Shown in pieces: positions 33,501-43,800 of a DNA stretch of 64,000 nucleotides. The position numbers and the translations under genes were made by a program. Below the pieces are notes generated by a model. It worked only from the letters and a program-made list of their open reading frames with translations, ran no database searches and was not told the DNA's origin. Position 1 is the stretch's first letter, and every line of letters begins with the position of its first letter. Origin of the DNA: Apostichopus japonicus (Eukaryota > Echinodermata > Holothuroidea > Aspidochirotida > Stichopodidae); the NCBI RefSeq assembly GCF_037975245.1, contig NC_092565.1, positions 24,117,999-24,181,998 of the forward strand. Reading direction: 5' to 3'.

Positions 33501-34417
33501 CAACCCAAATCTTGTAATAATGCAATTCCATTTGTCCTAACAAGTCCCCTTATTAACATTGCTGATAAATTGTCTTGATCAAATGCATTGTGGGAAAACC
33601 TTTGAAGGTGCATTGTTTGCAGTCTTACCAGTGTAAAGATTTTTGTCAGCCTTTAAACAGCTTTTGCCATCTTGAATGTAGAAACCATTCACCACAACTT
33701 TCATTATTTTAGTATGACGCACACATCCTGAAAATACCTCTGTGATGAAGGTCTTGTCAGTTTCCTGCAGGTCCTGGTATAAAGGATTGACAATGGAAAA
33801 AAATACTCTGGTTAACTTTGCATCTACTTGTTTAATTTTGTACAGGTTCATACTTATAGGCTATTGTCACTAAAAGTAAGCATGCTATGACCTATGACCT
33901 TTCAAATCATTCTGTAATATTCTGTAATGTCAGAATGAAACAGTTCAATGTATAAGTGGCATACTATATTTTGGGCATGGATGTAAAATGCAATGTTCAA
34001 GCTTGAGTATGAGTGACCAATATTTGAATTTCTAGCATTTTCTAGGGCAATACTAATGATCTTGTAATACACACTACAATGCACTAAACAACAGCAGCTC
34101 TAGGAGAGCAATCCCGTGGGACTCAATGATTCACCAATTTGCTGAACCTCTCAGTTGACGTTTATAACTCGTAACAATTATTATTAAGAGTAAAGGGATG
34201 CTACAAAAGGAAAATATAACTCTCTGCTTATATCTGAGCATCAAAGTTGGATACAAAGTATGAAACTTTACATATAATATTGATGCTGTATGTTTACCTT
34301 GTTATCTGTAAAGTATATCTTTATGTGCTGATCTACACCGACCGTGTTGGCATCAAATGAGTCAAGAATGTTGACACAGTGTCGGAGGAGTCTTGCATAA
34401 TTCGATACAGACATTGC
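18377..34417 (-). CDS. CFAP99: CFAP99-like cilia- and flagella-associated protein, complete coding set of 14 exons
   Basis: Fourteen minus-strand exons join to a 2007-nt frame (668 residues plus stop). All introns are GT-AG with matching phases. The N-terminal part has MSVSNYARLLRHCVNILDSF, EVFSGCVR and LCYLALHRLDELG...VRSQDVSKMHK, then FLDDLNLNSWMKDEWSQIYE. The C-terminal half is long, charged and predicted coiled coil (EFLEWQQSMRRQDLEAELGE, ERRRLEGKLSHEDAILARQN). I recognise this order as CFAP99 from memory of the vertebrate protein. From knowledge of the family it is a protein of motile cilia and sperm flagella, with its molecular role poorly defined. The ATG is 3 nt inside an exon that has its own acceptor (TTTTAG), so a non-coding 5' exon lies further upstream. 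Introns hold the 57-bp, 88-bp and ~100-bp arrays. Confidence 0.82.
19222..19396 (-). CDS. CFAP99: CFAP99 exon 13
   Basis: Acceptor aaaattcctgcag and donor GTGAGG. Encodes (R)NEAKKLQKQKQVLKDPKLQ, then DLQAQLEKKREERLKASKEM and a basic tail ending GKQK. Confidence 0.85.
19453..19765 (-). repeat. 88-bp tandem repeat, about 3.6 copies, in a CFAP99 intron
   Basis: Copies beginning tactcataagatgctatt start at 19453, 19541, 19629 and 19717, nearly identical. The array starts about 56 bp inside the intron from the exon-13 acceptor and does not include it. Confidence 0.9.
20060..20223 (-). CDS. CFAP99: CFAP99 exon 12
   Basis: Acceptor ctgtttttag and donor GTAATA. Encodes LKERLAFLKIADEETLENKR and continues to ISRHRAAEGQATQN plus two bases. 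Confidence 0.85.
20615..20755 (-). CDS. CFAP99: CFAP99 exon 11
   Basis: Acceptor tgccttttacag and donor GTAAGC. 47 codons, AEEDMKRKVELIQQIRAMEA then LPKDRTKLVDWTATAGHALL and SEMSIAE. The KRKVELIQQIRAME block is conserved in the family. Confidence 0.87.
21241..21293 (-). CDS. CFAP99: CFAP99 exon 10 (small)
   Basis: A 53-nt exon with acceptor aataatacag and donor GTAACT. Encodes (V)AEVSEESRELLKQAFEE. Its 3' splice site lies directly against the 57-bp array, and the array unit contains a copy of that acceptor. Confidence 0.85.
21294..22830 (-). repeat. 57-bp array carrying copies of a CFAP99 acceptor, about 27 units
   Basis: The unit on the plus strand contains ctgtataatcaaataaatag, then aaggtactgttacttag and atataatcacatcagatga. 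On the transcribed minus strand each unit reads TTTGATTATACAG followed by TTCATCTG. This matches the real acceptor AATAATACAG/TTGCTGAA at 21294, with which the array is continuous. 57 is a multiple of three, so an uninterrupted plus-strand frame of nearly 300 codons results. Homogeneity is high, with a few variants (attaaaa, an 8-bp loss near 21668). Confidence 0.95.
23169..23310 (-). CDS. CFAP99: CFAP99 exon 9
   Basis: Acceptor tgctcttaag and donor GTAAGT. Encodes AEQLMQEYVERRLQEEEVLK, QVVEDIMSGHENAKQAKVRL and HQYKKKI plus one base. Coiled-coil type. Confidence 0.85.
24058..24262 (-). CDS. CFAP99: CFAP99 exon 8
   Basis: Acceptor tatttctgtcag and donor GTGAGG. Encodes LESLEAGAKNPSEFLEWQQS and the well-conserved RRLEGKLSHEDAILARQNLI block, then KENKQKVAEMKQE. 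Key evidence for the family call. Confidence 0.88.
24881..25122 (-). CDS. CFAP99: CFAP99 exon 7
   Basis: Acceptor ttcataacag and donor GTATGT. Encodes EQLLEATRNQFLCATAEKSA and continues to LNAATILREGALYQKREEEQ, ending with two bases over. Mostly charged helix. Confidence 0.85.
25462..25542 (-). CDS. CFAP99: CFAP99 exon 6
   Basis: 27 codons, VPKSTYSNPNEDKIVEEAKE then RNRRRAE. Acceptor ctctcatag and donor GTGAGT, phase 0 at both ends. Confidence 0.8.
25570..26080. mobile_element. Interspersed repeat with internal duplication and terminal hairpin
   Basis: A segment with 'gaccctgtgacctc', 'gcaccaaaatcaataggg' and 'taccaagtatgacttca' appears at about 25573 and again at about 25866. The right end has a hairpin with 9-bp arms GATTCCTTG (26046-26054) and CAAGGAATC (26066-26074), just after an (AC)n run. 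It looks like a non-autonomous element inside the CFAP99 intron. No coding capacity. Confidence 0.45.
26566..26743 (-). CDS. CFAP99: CFAP99 exon 5
   Basis: Acceptor (minus) acaattattccag and donor GTGAGT. Encodes (R)WLPELQELIDQLGDKLANK and continues to a Pro/Lys-rich EFKLTQPKPKSVPIPEEIPK segment. The 4.5-kb intron upstream of it holds the ~100-bp array. Confidence 0.85.
26925..30910 (-). repeat. ~100-bp G-quadruplex-bearing array, about 40 copies, in a CFAP99 intron
   Basis: Units of 98-101 bp. The plus strand reads cttctcccacccttcccatc then ccccttaggtagtataagag and agtcactatgactgtc. On the transcribed (minus) strand most units have GGGGG-AT-GGG-AA-GGG-T-GGG, four G tracts with loops of 1-2 nt. 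A minority variant (ccttctccttccccctt) breaks one tract. Rare variants (gtagaataag at 29027/30125, cattgcc at 28853/29951) recur exactly 1098 bp apart, an eleven-unit duplication. Confidence 0.95.
31208..31320 (-). CDS. CFAP99: CFAP99 exon 4
   Basis: Acceptor (minus) caatttacag and donor GTAAAA. Encodes FLYFFLDDLNLNSWMKDEWS, then QIYEHSYVQVQLLSPIM with two bases over. A poly-C/poly-G run sits next to the acceptor (31331-31342 on the plus strand). Confidence 0.85.
32102..32196 (-). CDS. CFAP99: CFAP99 exon 3
   Basis: Acceptor (minus) ttttctctag and donor GTAAAA. After completing Val it encodes LCYLALHRLDELGTANFGKF and VRSQDVSKMHK. This is one of the most diagnostic blocks for the CFAP99 assignment. 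Confidence 0.85.
32965..33321. mobile_element. 357-bp TTAA-flanked MITE (piggyBac-like)
   Basis: Termini AGGGTGTGAAGACTCGCG and, inverted, AGGCATTGAAGACTCGCC, flanked on both sides by TTAA (32961-32964, 33322-33325). TTAA duplication is typical of piggyBac-type transposition. No transposase inside. Sits in a CFAP99 intron. Confidence 0.7.
33629..33773 (-). CDS. CFAP99: CFAP99 exon 2
   Basis: Encodes DLQETDKTFITEVFSGCVRH through NLYT plus one base, with donor GTAAGA. Two in-frame acceptors 9 nt apart (exon start 33773 or 33764) would add or drop three residues (DLQ). EVFSGC is a conserved family motif. Confidence 0.8.
34298..34417 (-). CDS. CFAP99: CFAP99 first coding exon
   Basis: Acceptor (minus) cttcaattttag, then GCA and ATG at 34414-34412. 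Encodes 39 residues, MSVSNYARLLRHCVNILDSF through DNK, to donor GTAAAC at 34297. Phase 0. The start is chosen as the first ATG in the exon and by similarity of the N-terminus to the family. Confidence 0.8.
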
Positions 34418-35935
34418 CTAAAATTGAAGAAAGACAGAGATTGTGACATTTTCAAATGTTACAAATTAAGTGCACTTTCAATTCAAATATGGGAAGTAGG
34501 AATAAAAATACTTTGTTTTCAACATAACGTTTGGAGGATGTAAAATTAGGTGCTACTGCTCTTTGGTTGGTTGCAAGTATGAATTTTGATTATGATAATT
34601 TCAATATTCACAGCAACATCTTTGTATACCAAAGTGAATACTTTTAGGGTTCCCCAAACTAATGAACCTATCTAAGATAATCACATCACCTGGTCACTTT
34701 CCCATACTTCAAAGGTTAATAAAGCATGCACGCAGGTTAAATAATTATCTGAGGTAGATAATACATAATTTGATGATCCAAAAACAAAACTTTTCATGGT
34801 CTACCTATACATGACATTACGGTGACTTGAAGTTGTACACAAAAGTATAGCCAATTACAGTATGTAATTAACATACTGTATAAAAATAAATATATATAAC
34901 ACTTTACATAAAAGAATATATATAACGTAATTGATCATGGGGATTGTTGTAACTTGTTGTTGTATACAAAAAGAGGCGTGCTTAGGCCCTATATACCTAC
35001 AGTAAGCTTTCATAGAGTGTTTCTACAGGACTGTAAGTATAGTCAGTATTGCAAAGTTCGGAACAATGCAAAGTTCGGACACCCTAAGAAATACACGATT
35101 TCACCATGACAACCTACAGGAAGAGAAAAATTTCACCAAAAAGTACGAAGCTACAGTTATTTTCTCTCCAAAATGACCCGTGTGCAAGAAAGTACTTACA
35201 AATTTGTCAATAAAATGACAGAGATTTATGAAGTCTGTTATAATTACTGAAAGAGCAACTGCGCCACCAATTTTATCACCAGCGCCACACTGTGGGTTGG
35301 GTGTCCGAACTTCGCAATACTCTAGCAAAGAAATACCTGTTCCACAATCACAAAGAATCTTCTTGGAATACAACGTGAAAACAGTTTGCAGGAAAGAAAG
35401 TTTGGCCGTGTATCGTAATATAACACAATTCTCCCACCATATCAAGTATATTTTCAGGTGATTTAGACCAGAAGATATAGTTTTGGGGTGTTTTAAGGAT
35501 TAGGTGTCCGAACTTCGAAGTGACCATGCTACTACAGAATTAAAAGTATTTTACCAGGCCTATTCGGGACAGGAAGGGGGGGGGGGGGGAGGAGGGACTT
35601 GATCAGCAGTGGCCGAATTACTGGACTAGCCTAAGCAGGGAGTTAGAAGTTTCTTGATTTACTCATGACAATGGAATGTGGGAGTTAGAAAGGTTGCAGT
35701 ATTTGATCATCAGTTTGAAGCTTTCACAGGTTCCATCCTCCAAACTTCCAACAAGTAACATTAGCCAAGCTGCAGTTTATCTTGCAGGACTTTTATCAAA
35801 ATGTCAGGAAAGCATGATCTCTTTGCCTATCATAAGGACACTTATGACAGGAGCAGCAATCTAAATTTACTGTGACTAGTTTTTTGTTTAATCCATTCAG
35901 AAGGCCTAGGCTAGTCTATCTTTTTTAAGGCTTGA
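34418..35935. other. CFAP99 upstream region
   Basis: Should contain the non-coding 5' exon and promoter of CFAP99, but I cannot place them. It includes the candidate repeat at 35052-35520. Otherwise AT-rich with no supported gene. Confidence 0.4.
35052..35520. repeat. Candidate inverted-repeat element
   Basis: CAAAGTTCGGACACC near 35067 is inverted relative to GGTGTCCGAACTTCG at about 35505, and a further direct copy lies at about 35300. A minus-strand ORF of 114 codons (35101-35445) spans most of it but matches nothing I recognise. Possibly a MITE or a fragment of a larger element; no clear target duplication. Confidence 0.4.
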
Positions 35936-35940
35936 GTTAA

Positions 35941-36343
35941 GGCCCGGTCACACCACAGCGATATTTTATCGAAATACGGTCCGATTTTTCCGATTTAAGG
36001 CCGAAGAGTGAGGTTTGTGGTAGTGAATGTAATGAATGCAGTAGAATATTCGAATACCTACTTCAAATCTGAGGGGTTCTAGAACTGACTACATTCTGAA
36101 GTGACGTCACATCGAAAAGCGATAAAAATCGGAAGAGAAATCGGATAGCTAACCGATAAAAGGAAACTGAGTCAATATCAAAAGTTAGGAGAGGGCTATT
36201 CCACATCGGAATGGCTCAACAGATAGCAAATCAGGTCCTTTATCACTGTGGCTAGAAGACCCGAACGAAAAACTGTCTGTTTCGATTCCTCTGGGAAAAT
36301 CGGATAGTATTCCGATAAAATATCGGTATAGTGTGACCGGGCC
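35941..36343. mobile_element. 403-bp TTAA-flanked MITE with long TIRs
   Basis: Left end GGCCCGGTCACAC and right end GTGTGACCGGGCC are perfect inverted repeats. They extend imperfectly to about 45 bp (CGATATTTTATCG arms). TTAA flanks both sides (35937-35940, 36344-36347). Termini and duplication fit a piggyBac-like non-autonomous element. Confidence 0.8.
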
Positions 36344-37124
36344 TTAATACTTCGTTATTGATACAACGTTAGTTCTATGTATCCTAGCCTACGGTAAGTG
36401 TACATTGGTTTAACTTTGGCGTAAAACGTTGGTGGTTTGTGTTTTCTACGAATACGTACATAAAAAACTATAACATGCCCTTGTTTTCACAGTACCGTAT
36501 ATAGGTAAGGAGACTAATGCTCTGGAAAGGAAAGCCGAGTAGGAAGTTTGCCTTCAGATTTTTAGGCTAGGACCACCCCAGCTTTCAGACAGAAAGATGT
36601 TACCAACGAAGATGTTTGCTTGACAACATCCTTGGCCATTAGATGGCGCTCGATATATAAACACGATTGTGCTAAAGATAAATTGTAAGAACTTCATACC
36701 GAGCGGCAGCATTATGTCACGCCCACAATTTTGTGATAACGAATAGAATCGCGTCATTTGCAACGTCACACTTCTTGTTTTGCTACGTCCACACATAAAA
36801 ATAAAGGATCGATTAAGAAACTACATAAAATACTGTATTTGGGGTACAATGATTGCTTTTGGTTGTGTACTGTTGACTTGCTGTTGATCAATAATAATTC
36901 GCGTCCCACATCAGAGAGTAAAGGTTATCCAATTTCTCAACTAGGCCGTGGACTGGGACGGTTGTTAATCGTTAAGAGTGCATGTATAAATCTCAAAACC
37001 GGAAAACTATTGGCTTCTGGCATCTTAATTATTATTATTTTTTAAATGTATTACTGATATTAGGCCTACTTTAAAATAAACCGTAAATTCGTTGTCCCGT
37101 TGCCGTAATTTTACGCAACGGAAC

Positions 37125-38379
37125 CAGGGGCATATCCAGGATTTTCCAATAGGGGGGCAATTTTTGCTTTCGAAGAAGGGCTGAAATGCAAAATGGTGCC
37201 ATGTGCATGGGCGGCGATCCGTACTTCCGAGTGGGGGGGGGGGGGGTATGACCTTGTTGACTATCTAAGCGTAGCGCCACCATGAGTTGGCGCGAAGCGT
37301 ACAAGAAAATTTTGGGATTAACAAACCCTCTAGATGGCCGGAAACGGCACTTCCCGAGGTTTCCAAGCGGCATATACCCAACTTTAAAATAGGGATGTCA
37401 TGTCCGAAATATCTCATAATCAGGATCCAAAATACTTTTTTTTTAAATTTCGGGTGTTATTTTGGGAAAATTGCCCCTGTCAATCTTGTTTCAGGCGCAA
37501 CGTTAGAATGTTCGAGAGCTCTTTTATATTATTCGATGAAGAAAATGGCCTCATGCAGGCTATTATAGGCCTATACACATGCAATACACAATTACATATA
37601 GTTACATTCCTAGGTACCGATTGCTAGGGCATCCAGGTGAAACGTGTATTAAGCATTACCCTGATAACATGAGATTCTCAGCTGTTCGAGGGAACATGTA
37701 CGTGTGTAGGCCTACCATAGGGCCTATATGAATACTATGACGGTGCATATATGTACTATATCAATACCGTGGGCGCAATAATACATTTTGTTGTTATAGG
37801 GCCAATGAAGCCTACAGTCAACTATTCTTGCTTTATAAAGACGCTTTATTTGAAAAGATCGCACTGCGTTTATGGTAGGCGAGAAATGAAGCTAAAAAAG
37901 AGCCGTACATTAACGATGATGCATAAATGTAGGCATGAAAATATTCTTATCCCTGGCATTTGGTGGGAGGGGATATGGTGTATTACATCCCCTCCACCCA
38001 TTTTCATGGGGGATATACCCCCCTCCCCCCAGGATCGCCGCCCATGGCCATTATGTGATCCATTTTTCGACCTTAATAATAAGCAACATTTCCAGTAAAT
38101 ATGGACACAAAATGCACAATTTAGTATGGCTGGCATGTCACTTAGTGTTTATAGTGATAATACAAACACAATTACCATCTATGTTTCTAAAACTATTATG
38201 CCGCCGAATTTCGCCAGAACCTTTTTTTGGCAAACAAAAAAATAAAGCATACGGGAGGGGGGGGGGGTTGAGCGATCACCGACATCTCATTTTTTTTTTT
38301 TTTTTTTTGCTAATCTTTTTTTTTGGTGACGGCCAATAGGGGGGCGCGCGCCTGTTGCGACCCCCTGGATACGCCCCTG
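37125..38379. mobile_element. ~1.26-kb element with CAGGGGC termini (hAT-like)
   Basis: Left CAGGGGCATATCCAG and right CTGGATACGCCCCTG are inverted repeats with one mismatch. The pentamer GGAAC abuts both ends (37120-37124, 38380-38384). The interior has poly-G/poly-C and an inverted pair of cggcgatc-type segments (about 37210 and 38033), perhaps a nested MITE. The termini resemble hAT ends, but the visible duplication is 5 bp rather than the usual 8. Confidence 0.55.
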
Positions 38380-38399
38380 GGAACGGACAACCCAAAAAG

Positions 38400-40474
38400 T
38401 AGAGTTTCTTTCTACCAAAAAGTAGGGTGTGAACAACGACACAATAAGTGGGCGTGGCTACTTTGTATGAAACACTCACAGTTTAGTATGTGATGACTGT
38501 GACCATTTATTAGAATCCTACTTTCTGCTAGACACACGGTACAAAACAGACGACGACAGACCACCAATACTGAGAACACAAACAGAAGAGCAAACAATGA
38601 TCTACACAATCAACTGGTCAGTACCTCTGTAAAAACAGCGAAGTTGCAGACAGAAAAAAGTGAATGGTTTCTTTAAGGACGGTAAGTTCATGAAAATATA
38701 TTTGTCGATATTTAAGAATGATATTGCTTCTTAGAAATAGCTGTTCGGCTGATTAATTGTTAGGCCAAGTTACAGCACCCAGTCCGTACATGACCGAGCA
38801 GTATCATGCTGCAAGTTCTTGCGGAAGAGGTTACCGAAGGAAAAAAAGGTCTTCAGTTTTTCACTGTTCGCCACACAACAGAAAAAAAAAGAAGAAAGCT
38901 GAACTGAGCATTGTTTCCTAGGCAGAGGGTTAATACAATTCCATTGCAGTGTACTATTAGTGCGTTACATCTAGGGTGGGGGGGGGGTGGGGGCAGGAGA
39001 GAAGGGGAGTTTTTGTGCAAATGTAAACCAAATGTCTGATTCTTGAGGACATAGTTTTATGCCTCATGATGCTACTGTAGGATCTGTTATGGGACTTGTG
39101 GAATTATTGGGCCTTTGTATAGAGTTCAGAGACCCTTACTGTATATTAAACTTCAACATGGCTTATTGGTGACAAAGACATATATACGTAGCCATTTTTT
39201 TTTTTATACTTTTGTATACATGTGCATTTAAGAAGCAGTATATGTATAGCCCATTTTTCATCACCCAAAGTCTTCTCCCAAACCAGATGTACTAAATCCT
39301 TGTAAGACTCCGTCTAACTTTGAATAGGTCAAGAACATGTTTCCTGGTCAGGATTTGAAACGTGAACCTAATGATTCTGGGGAGGATACTCTATTACCCC
39401 GACATCACACCTTCCGTTTGCTTCAAGTTGACCTATCCAACAAACAATGACTATCATGTACTGTACATTGAAAACAATATGCAGGAAATAAATGCAAATT
39501 CCACCATGTTACTTAAAAATATGTTCTACTCTAGTCAGCCAAAATAAATACGAACCTGTGCATAATCATTTTATACGTGCATAGTTTTTCAATTATTTCC
39601 CCATGACCAGTTCCTAAGAAAGGACCCGATTTAAATGGTCAAAAGTTGGGTCTAACATGATGTTGCTTCCTTGGTTGATTTCCTATTCCCCTCCCCTTAA
39701 ATGTTGTACTACAGGCATGTATTCATCTCAAGAGAAATGATAGTTTTAAGTAATACTGCACTGTACAAATATTACAACGCAAAAAAAAAACATAACATGA
39801 AGCTTTAACAAAAATTAACGGTTGGTTGAAATGAACAAAATACTCTCTGTTAGATTGAGTTCTTATCCAAGCCTTTTGTGACACTTAGTGCAAAGTTTTA
39901 TTGCTTTTTCCTGGTTTTCCTTCAAACAAACAGGCCTTACATTTTGGTTGTCTAACAAAATGCAGCAGCAAAAAAAAAAAGAAACAAAGAAGGAAGACCA
40001 ATATAAGTACAGTTTAAGTGATATGTGTAGGTTTGGTGAATAGGAGACCAGCTTTAAGCCAATAAAATGCCCCTTCTGATTGATCAATAGACCTACCAAT
40101 AATTTTGTTTTATATCCATATCCCTAACTTCATGCAAAACATTCTAATAAGTAACTGTGGATAAAGTTGATAGTCAGTAGACATTAAGGTCTTAAAGTCT
40201 CAATGTGTGTTTGCCAAATTTTAGTTTGACCTTTCCAGCTTACTGTCCTAAAAGCTCAGTGAAAATAACACCGTTCTATGCAATTTTCATATTAATAATC
40301 ATTATTTTTATTGAGTTATCTGTCGTTAAACATTTTGAGCTGAATAAAATTCGCCAGATTTTTTAACGAGTCCGTAGATTCTTCAAACTACAATCAAAAT
40401 TGGCAAGCCCCGCCCAACAGATCAATCGCCAATCAAATCTCTCTGTTTTTGTTTACCACCGTTAGGCCTAGAGG
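38400..40474. other. Intergenic, no supported gene
   Basis: AT-rich sequence with homopolymer runs. ORFs here are short with no recognisable domains. I see no rRNA, tRNA or repeat array. Confidence 0.5.
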
Positions 40475-40830
40475 CAGTGGCGTAGGAAGGTACTTTTGAG
40501 TGGGGGGCTGAAGACTGATGGCCGGCCTGGGGGAGGGGTCTTAGGGGAGGCGGTGTCCCCCTCCCCTTTGGAATTGTTTTGCATTTCCAGGTGGCCTCAG
40601 GTGCAATTTGGTGCAATATAGCACACTTCAACACCCACTCCATTTTGTAAATAATTTTGCATTTTCACCTGGCCTTAGATGCAATTTGGTGCTCCAAATG
40701 AGATTTTTTTCTCATTTGGAAATGAAAAAGGGGTTTTCTGACTTGCAAAGCGGGGGGGGGGGGCGGAATGATACTTCCGCCCCACCATATTTTTCACTGG
40801 GGGCCCCCCTGTTCCTACTGTATGCCCTTG
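40475..40830. mobile_element. 356-bp hAT-type MITE with 8-bp target duplication
   Basis: CCTAGAGG flanks both ends (40467-40474 and 40831-40838). The termini are CAGTGGCGTAGGAA at the left and TTCCTACTG...CCCTTG at the right, imperfectly inverted. The interior is G-rich. An 8-bp duplication with CA...TG ends is characteristic of hAT transposition. Confidence 0.75.
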
Positions 40831-40838
40831 CCTAGAGG

Positions 40839-43800
40839 CTTACTTTCACTTTCCTGGTAATTCTATGTTAGGTCAATTCTCTTGAATAGGTCTTTCTTTC
40901 AGTCTTACCAATGTAGCTTGCGAAATTGTGTCATTTCCTTCCATTGCAAGGAATAAACAGGTGTTTTCAGACGTTTCCTCCGTGAAATTGGGTAAGAAAA
41001 GTGGACGACACTAGTAAATATAGGTTACATCAATGTGTAATGAACATGCTGTATTGATTTTACTGTAAATCGTTAGAGCCATAAGTGCAACAGAAAATGA
41101 ATTTCTTTCTTTCGATTGCGACAGCTTTTCTCCATAAAACCCACCTGGTCAGAGTGCATTTAGAATAAGAAACATTGAATCTGCTTCGGAAGTTTGTTTT
41201 CCGAATTTCATCAACTAATTTGTATTGAGACTTTAAACACATGATTAGTCGGTTAACAATCGTCTTTAAAAAAAGAAACTGATTTCTGTTCCTAACACTT
41301 AGCTCTGCATTACTGCTTATTAACAGCAAATATTATTGGACAGCTTCCATCTCAGCTGCAGTATTACAGTATTAAATCGATGTCTGTTGTAATTCAGAAA
41401 AATGCCAGTAAGACCTTAATTTAGCAAGTAGATTTTGTTAAAACCTGGCTGCATTCTTTAGCAAGTGGTTAAACATGTGATATACTAGGCCCTATATATA
41501 TTTCTATGTTAATTGGCATTAAGATAAAATATGATTCATCCTGTGTTAGCACTTACAGTTACTGGAAATTATATTCAGAGCCAGTTTTATCTTTGTTTAT
41601 TTCTGCTCACAATAACAATAACAAATACTTTTTCTTTAACTTTATAAAATGTGAGCAGGTACTGCAAATTACAAATGTCTAACTGAATTTTAAGCAATAT
41701 TAATGTGAGATTTATAAATTCCAACTTGAGTAATTTATACTCTCTGTCATGTACAGGAAATAGTCATCTTATATTTGCATAACAAAAAGAATTCTATCCA
41801 AATTGCAACAAAGAGTCCAATTTGTATTTACAAGCCTTTCAGTTTCTTAACAGCACCATAGAACATTCAGTATTACATGATAAACAAAATTCATATCAGC
41901 ACCCTGCTACACAAAATGTAAAATTTAAATTATTCCCATCGTGTTTAGTTATTAATTAGTTGGTTTAGAAGTGTTATAACCCAAGACCTATTAAACCTTG
42001 CAATGGACAACACCCAATTCATGTAATTATGTAACAATAGCTTCTTTGTAAATATACACAGTATTTATCCTACTTAAATATTACCAAGGTCTAGCTTCGA
42101 GCAATTGGGTGGATTTTGTTACAAGGTTTTAATTAATACTGCTCCACAGTGCTCAGTCAATATTAGGTTACTTTTATTCAAGTTATATTATTCAAGAACT
42201 GTTAACTCATTCAAACACTGCCACCTGTCATGTTTTTTTCCCCTCGTATAGTAATACAAATTTGTGTTGTTACGTAGTTACAGTGGTACACGTACAGCAT
42301 ATATATGCATTAGCTACATAGTGCGGCAGGCACACTGGCCATTGCTGGGTTGAAATTCTCATTACAGTACGTACTACAGTGCGAAATTCATATTGTTCAG
42401 TATGTCTGAGTGAGTGAGTGAGAGTAGATCAAGACTGCAAGTTACTTCGTGGCCATCTTAATTGGATTTTATGTGAGCAACATAATTTATGATTGCTGAA
42501 CTACTTTGCAGCCTTGAAACGCGCAGCATTTTAGGGCAACGGTCGTGGCTTGGATTCGGGAAAAAGCAAAGTGTACTGTATGCAGTCTTCACGCCTTGAA
42601 AAGTGGGTAGTAGTTAAGAATTTTTATAAGGCAAATACTTTTTCAGTAATGTGTAATAAATTATAAATAAATAAATTATAAACCCAGCTTTTTTTTACCT
42701 ATATATATATTTCTTTACAATAAAATTTTCTAGGCCTTTGTGTTCACCAAGACAGTCGAAATTTAATAGAATGCTATCATAGTGTATTTGTTTTCTCCAA
42801 ATTTTGTAACAACTATCTTTTTGCTTAATTTTTGTCATCTAGAAAGAGCAAACTGATAAAATTACAGTTTCCTTCCATGCGTTTCATGCAATAATTGTAC
42901 AAGCTGTAAGCTCCATCTTCTTTGTATGTTAATATTTTGTAATAATGTCTCAATTAATCGTACCAAATGTAAGAATTTAGAGCACATCAATTCTCCCCCC
43001 CCCCCCAAAGAAAACGGAAGAGAAAACCAAATTTCTAATTGTTTTTTTTCTCTCATTGTGAACATTGCAGTATTATTCAATGCAGCAATAAATCTATAAA
43101 GGAGGGTTCTTATTATTCATATTATTTTGACAATTGATTTCTTCTGTGATATGAGGTATTTTAGATGTAGTATGCTCAATGACTATAGTAGACAGGTGGC
43201 TGTGCAGTATACTTACAGTGCATCTAACATCATGTACATATTGATCGTGTCTTGTTACGTTCACATTTATATTTAAACTAGTTTATGTAAGTAATTTAAC
43301 AGACTATCATCTATGTATATAGATAAATATCATCCCCTGATAAGTTCACATTAAATGTACATTGTAAATGATTTTCACACATGGCAGTTTGTGTGGATTT
43401 TAAATTATTCCAACCTTGTGGGTATTTAGATATGTTACTGGTCGTGTAGGTCTGGTATTGATGTAGTGGGGGAGGTGATATGGCAATTACTCCCTCCCCC
43501 ACAGAATCCCATACTTTGGAGTCAGCTTCAACAAATGTGGGGCCACCCCTTCCTTATAAGAGTCCTGGATACGCCCCTGTGTGTTCGTGTGCAAAGTATG
43601 AGAATACAGGAACTGCAGCTTTCATTAAGTATGGAAATAATAACTATACTTCCATGCAGTGAGTATATTGTTTAATCAGGTGTGTAATGTTTGTGTTTAT
43701 AATAAATAAATGATTATAGGGTAGATAAAACATACAGTGTAGAGGTAACGTACAGTTATGAATGTCATATTGCCTAGCCCTTTTATAAACGGCCAATATT

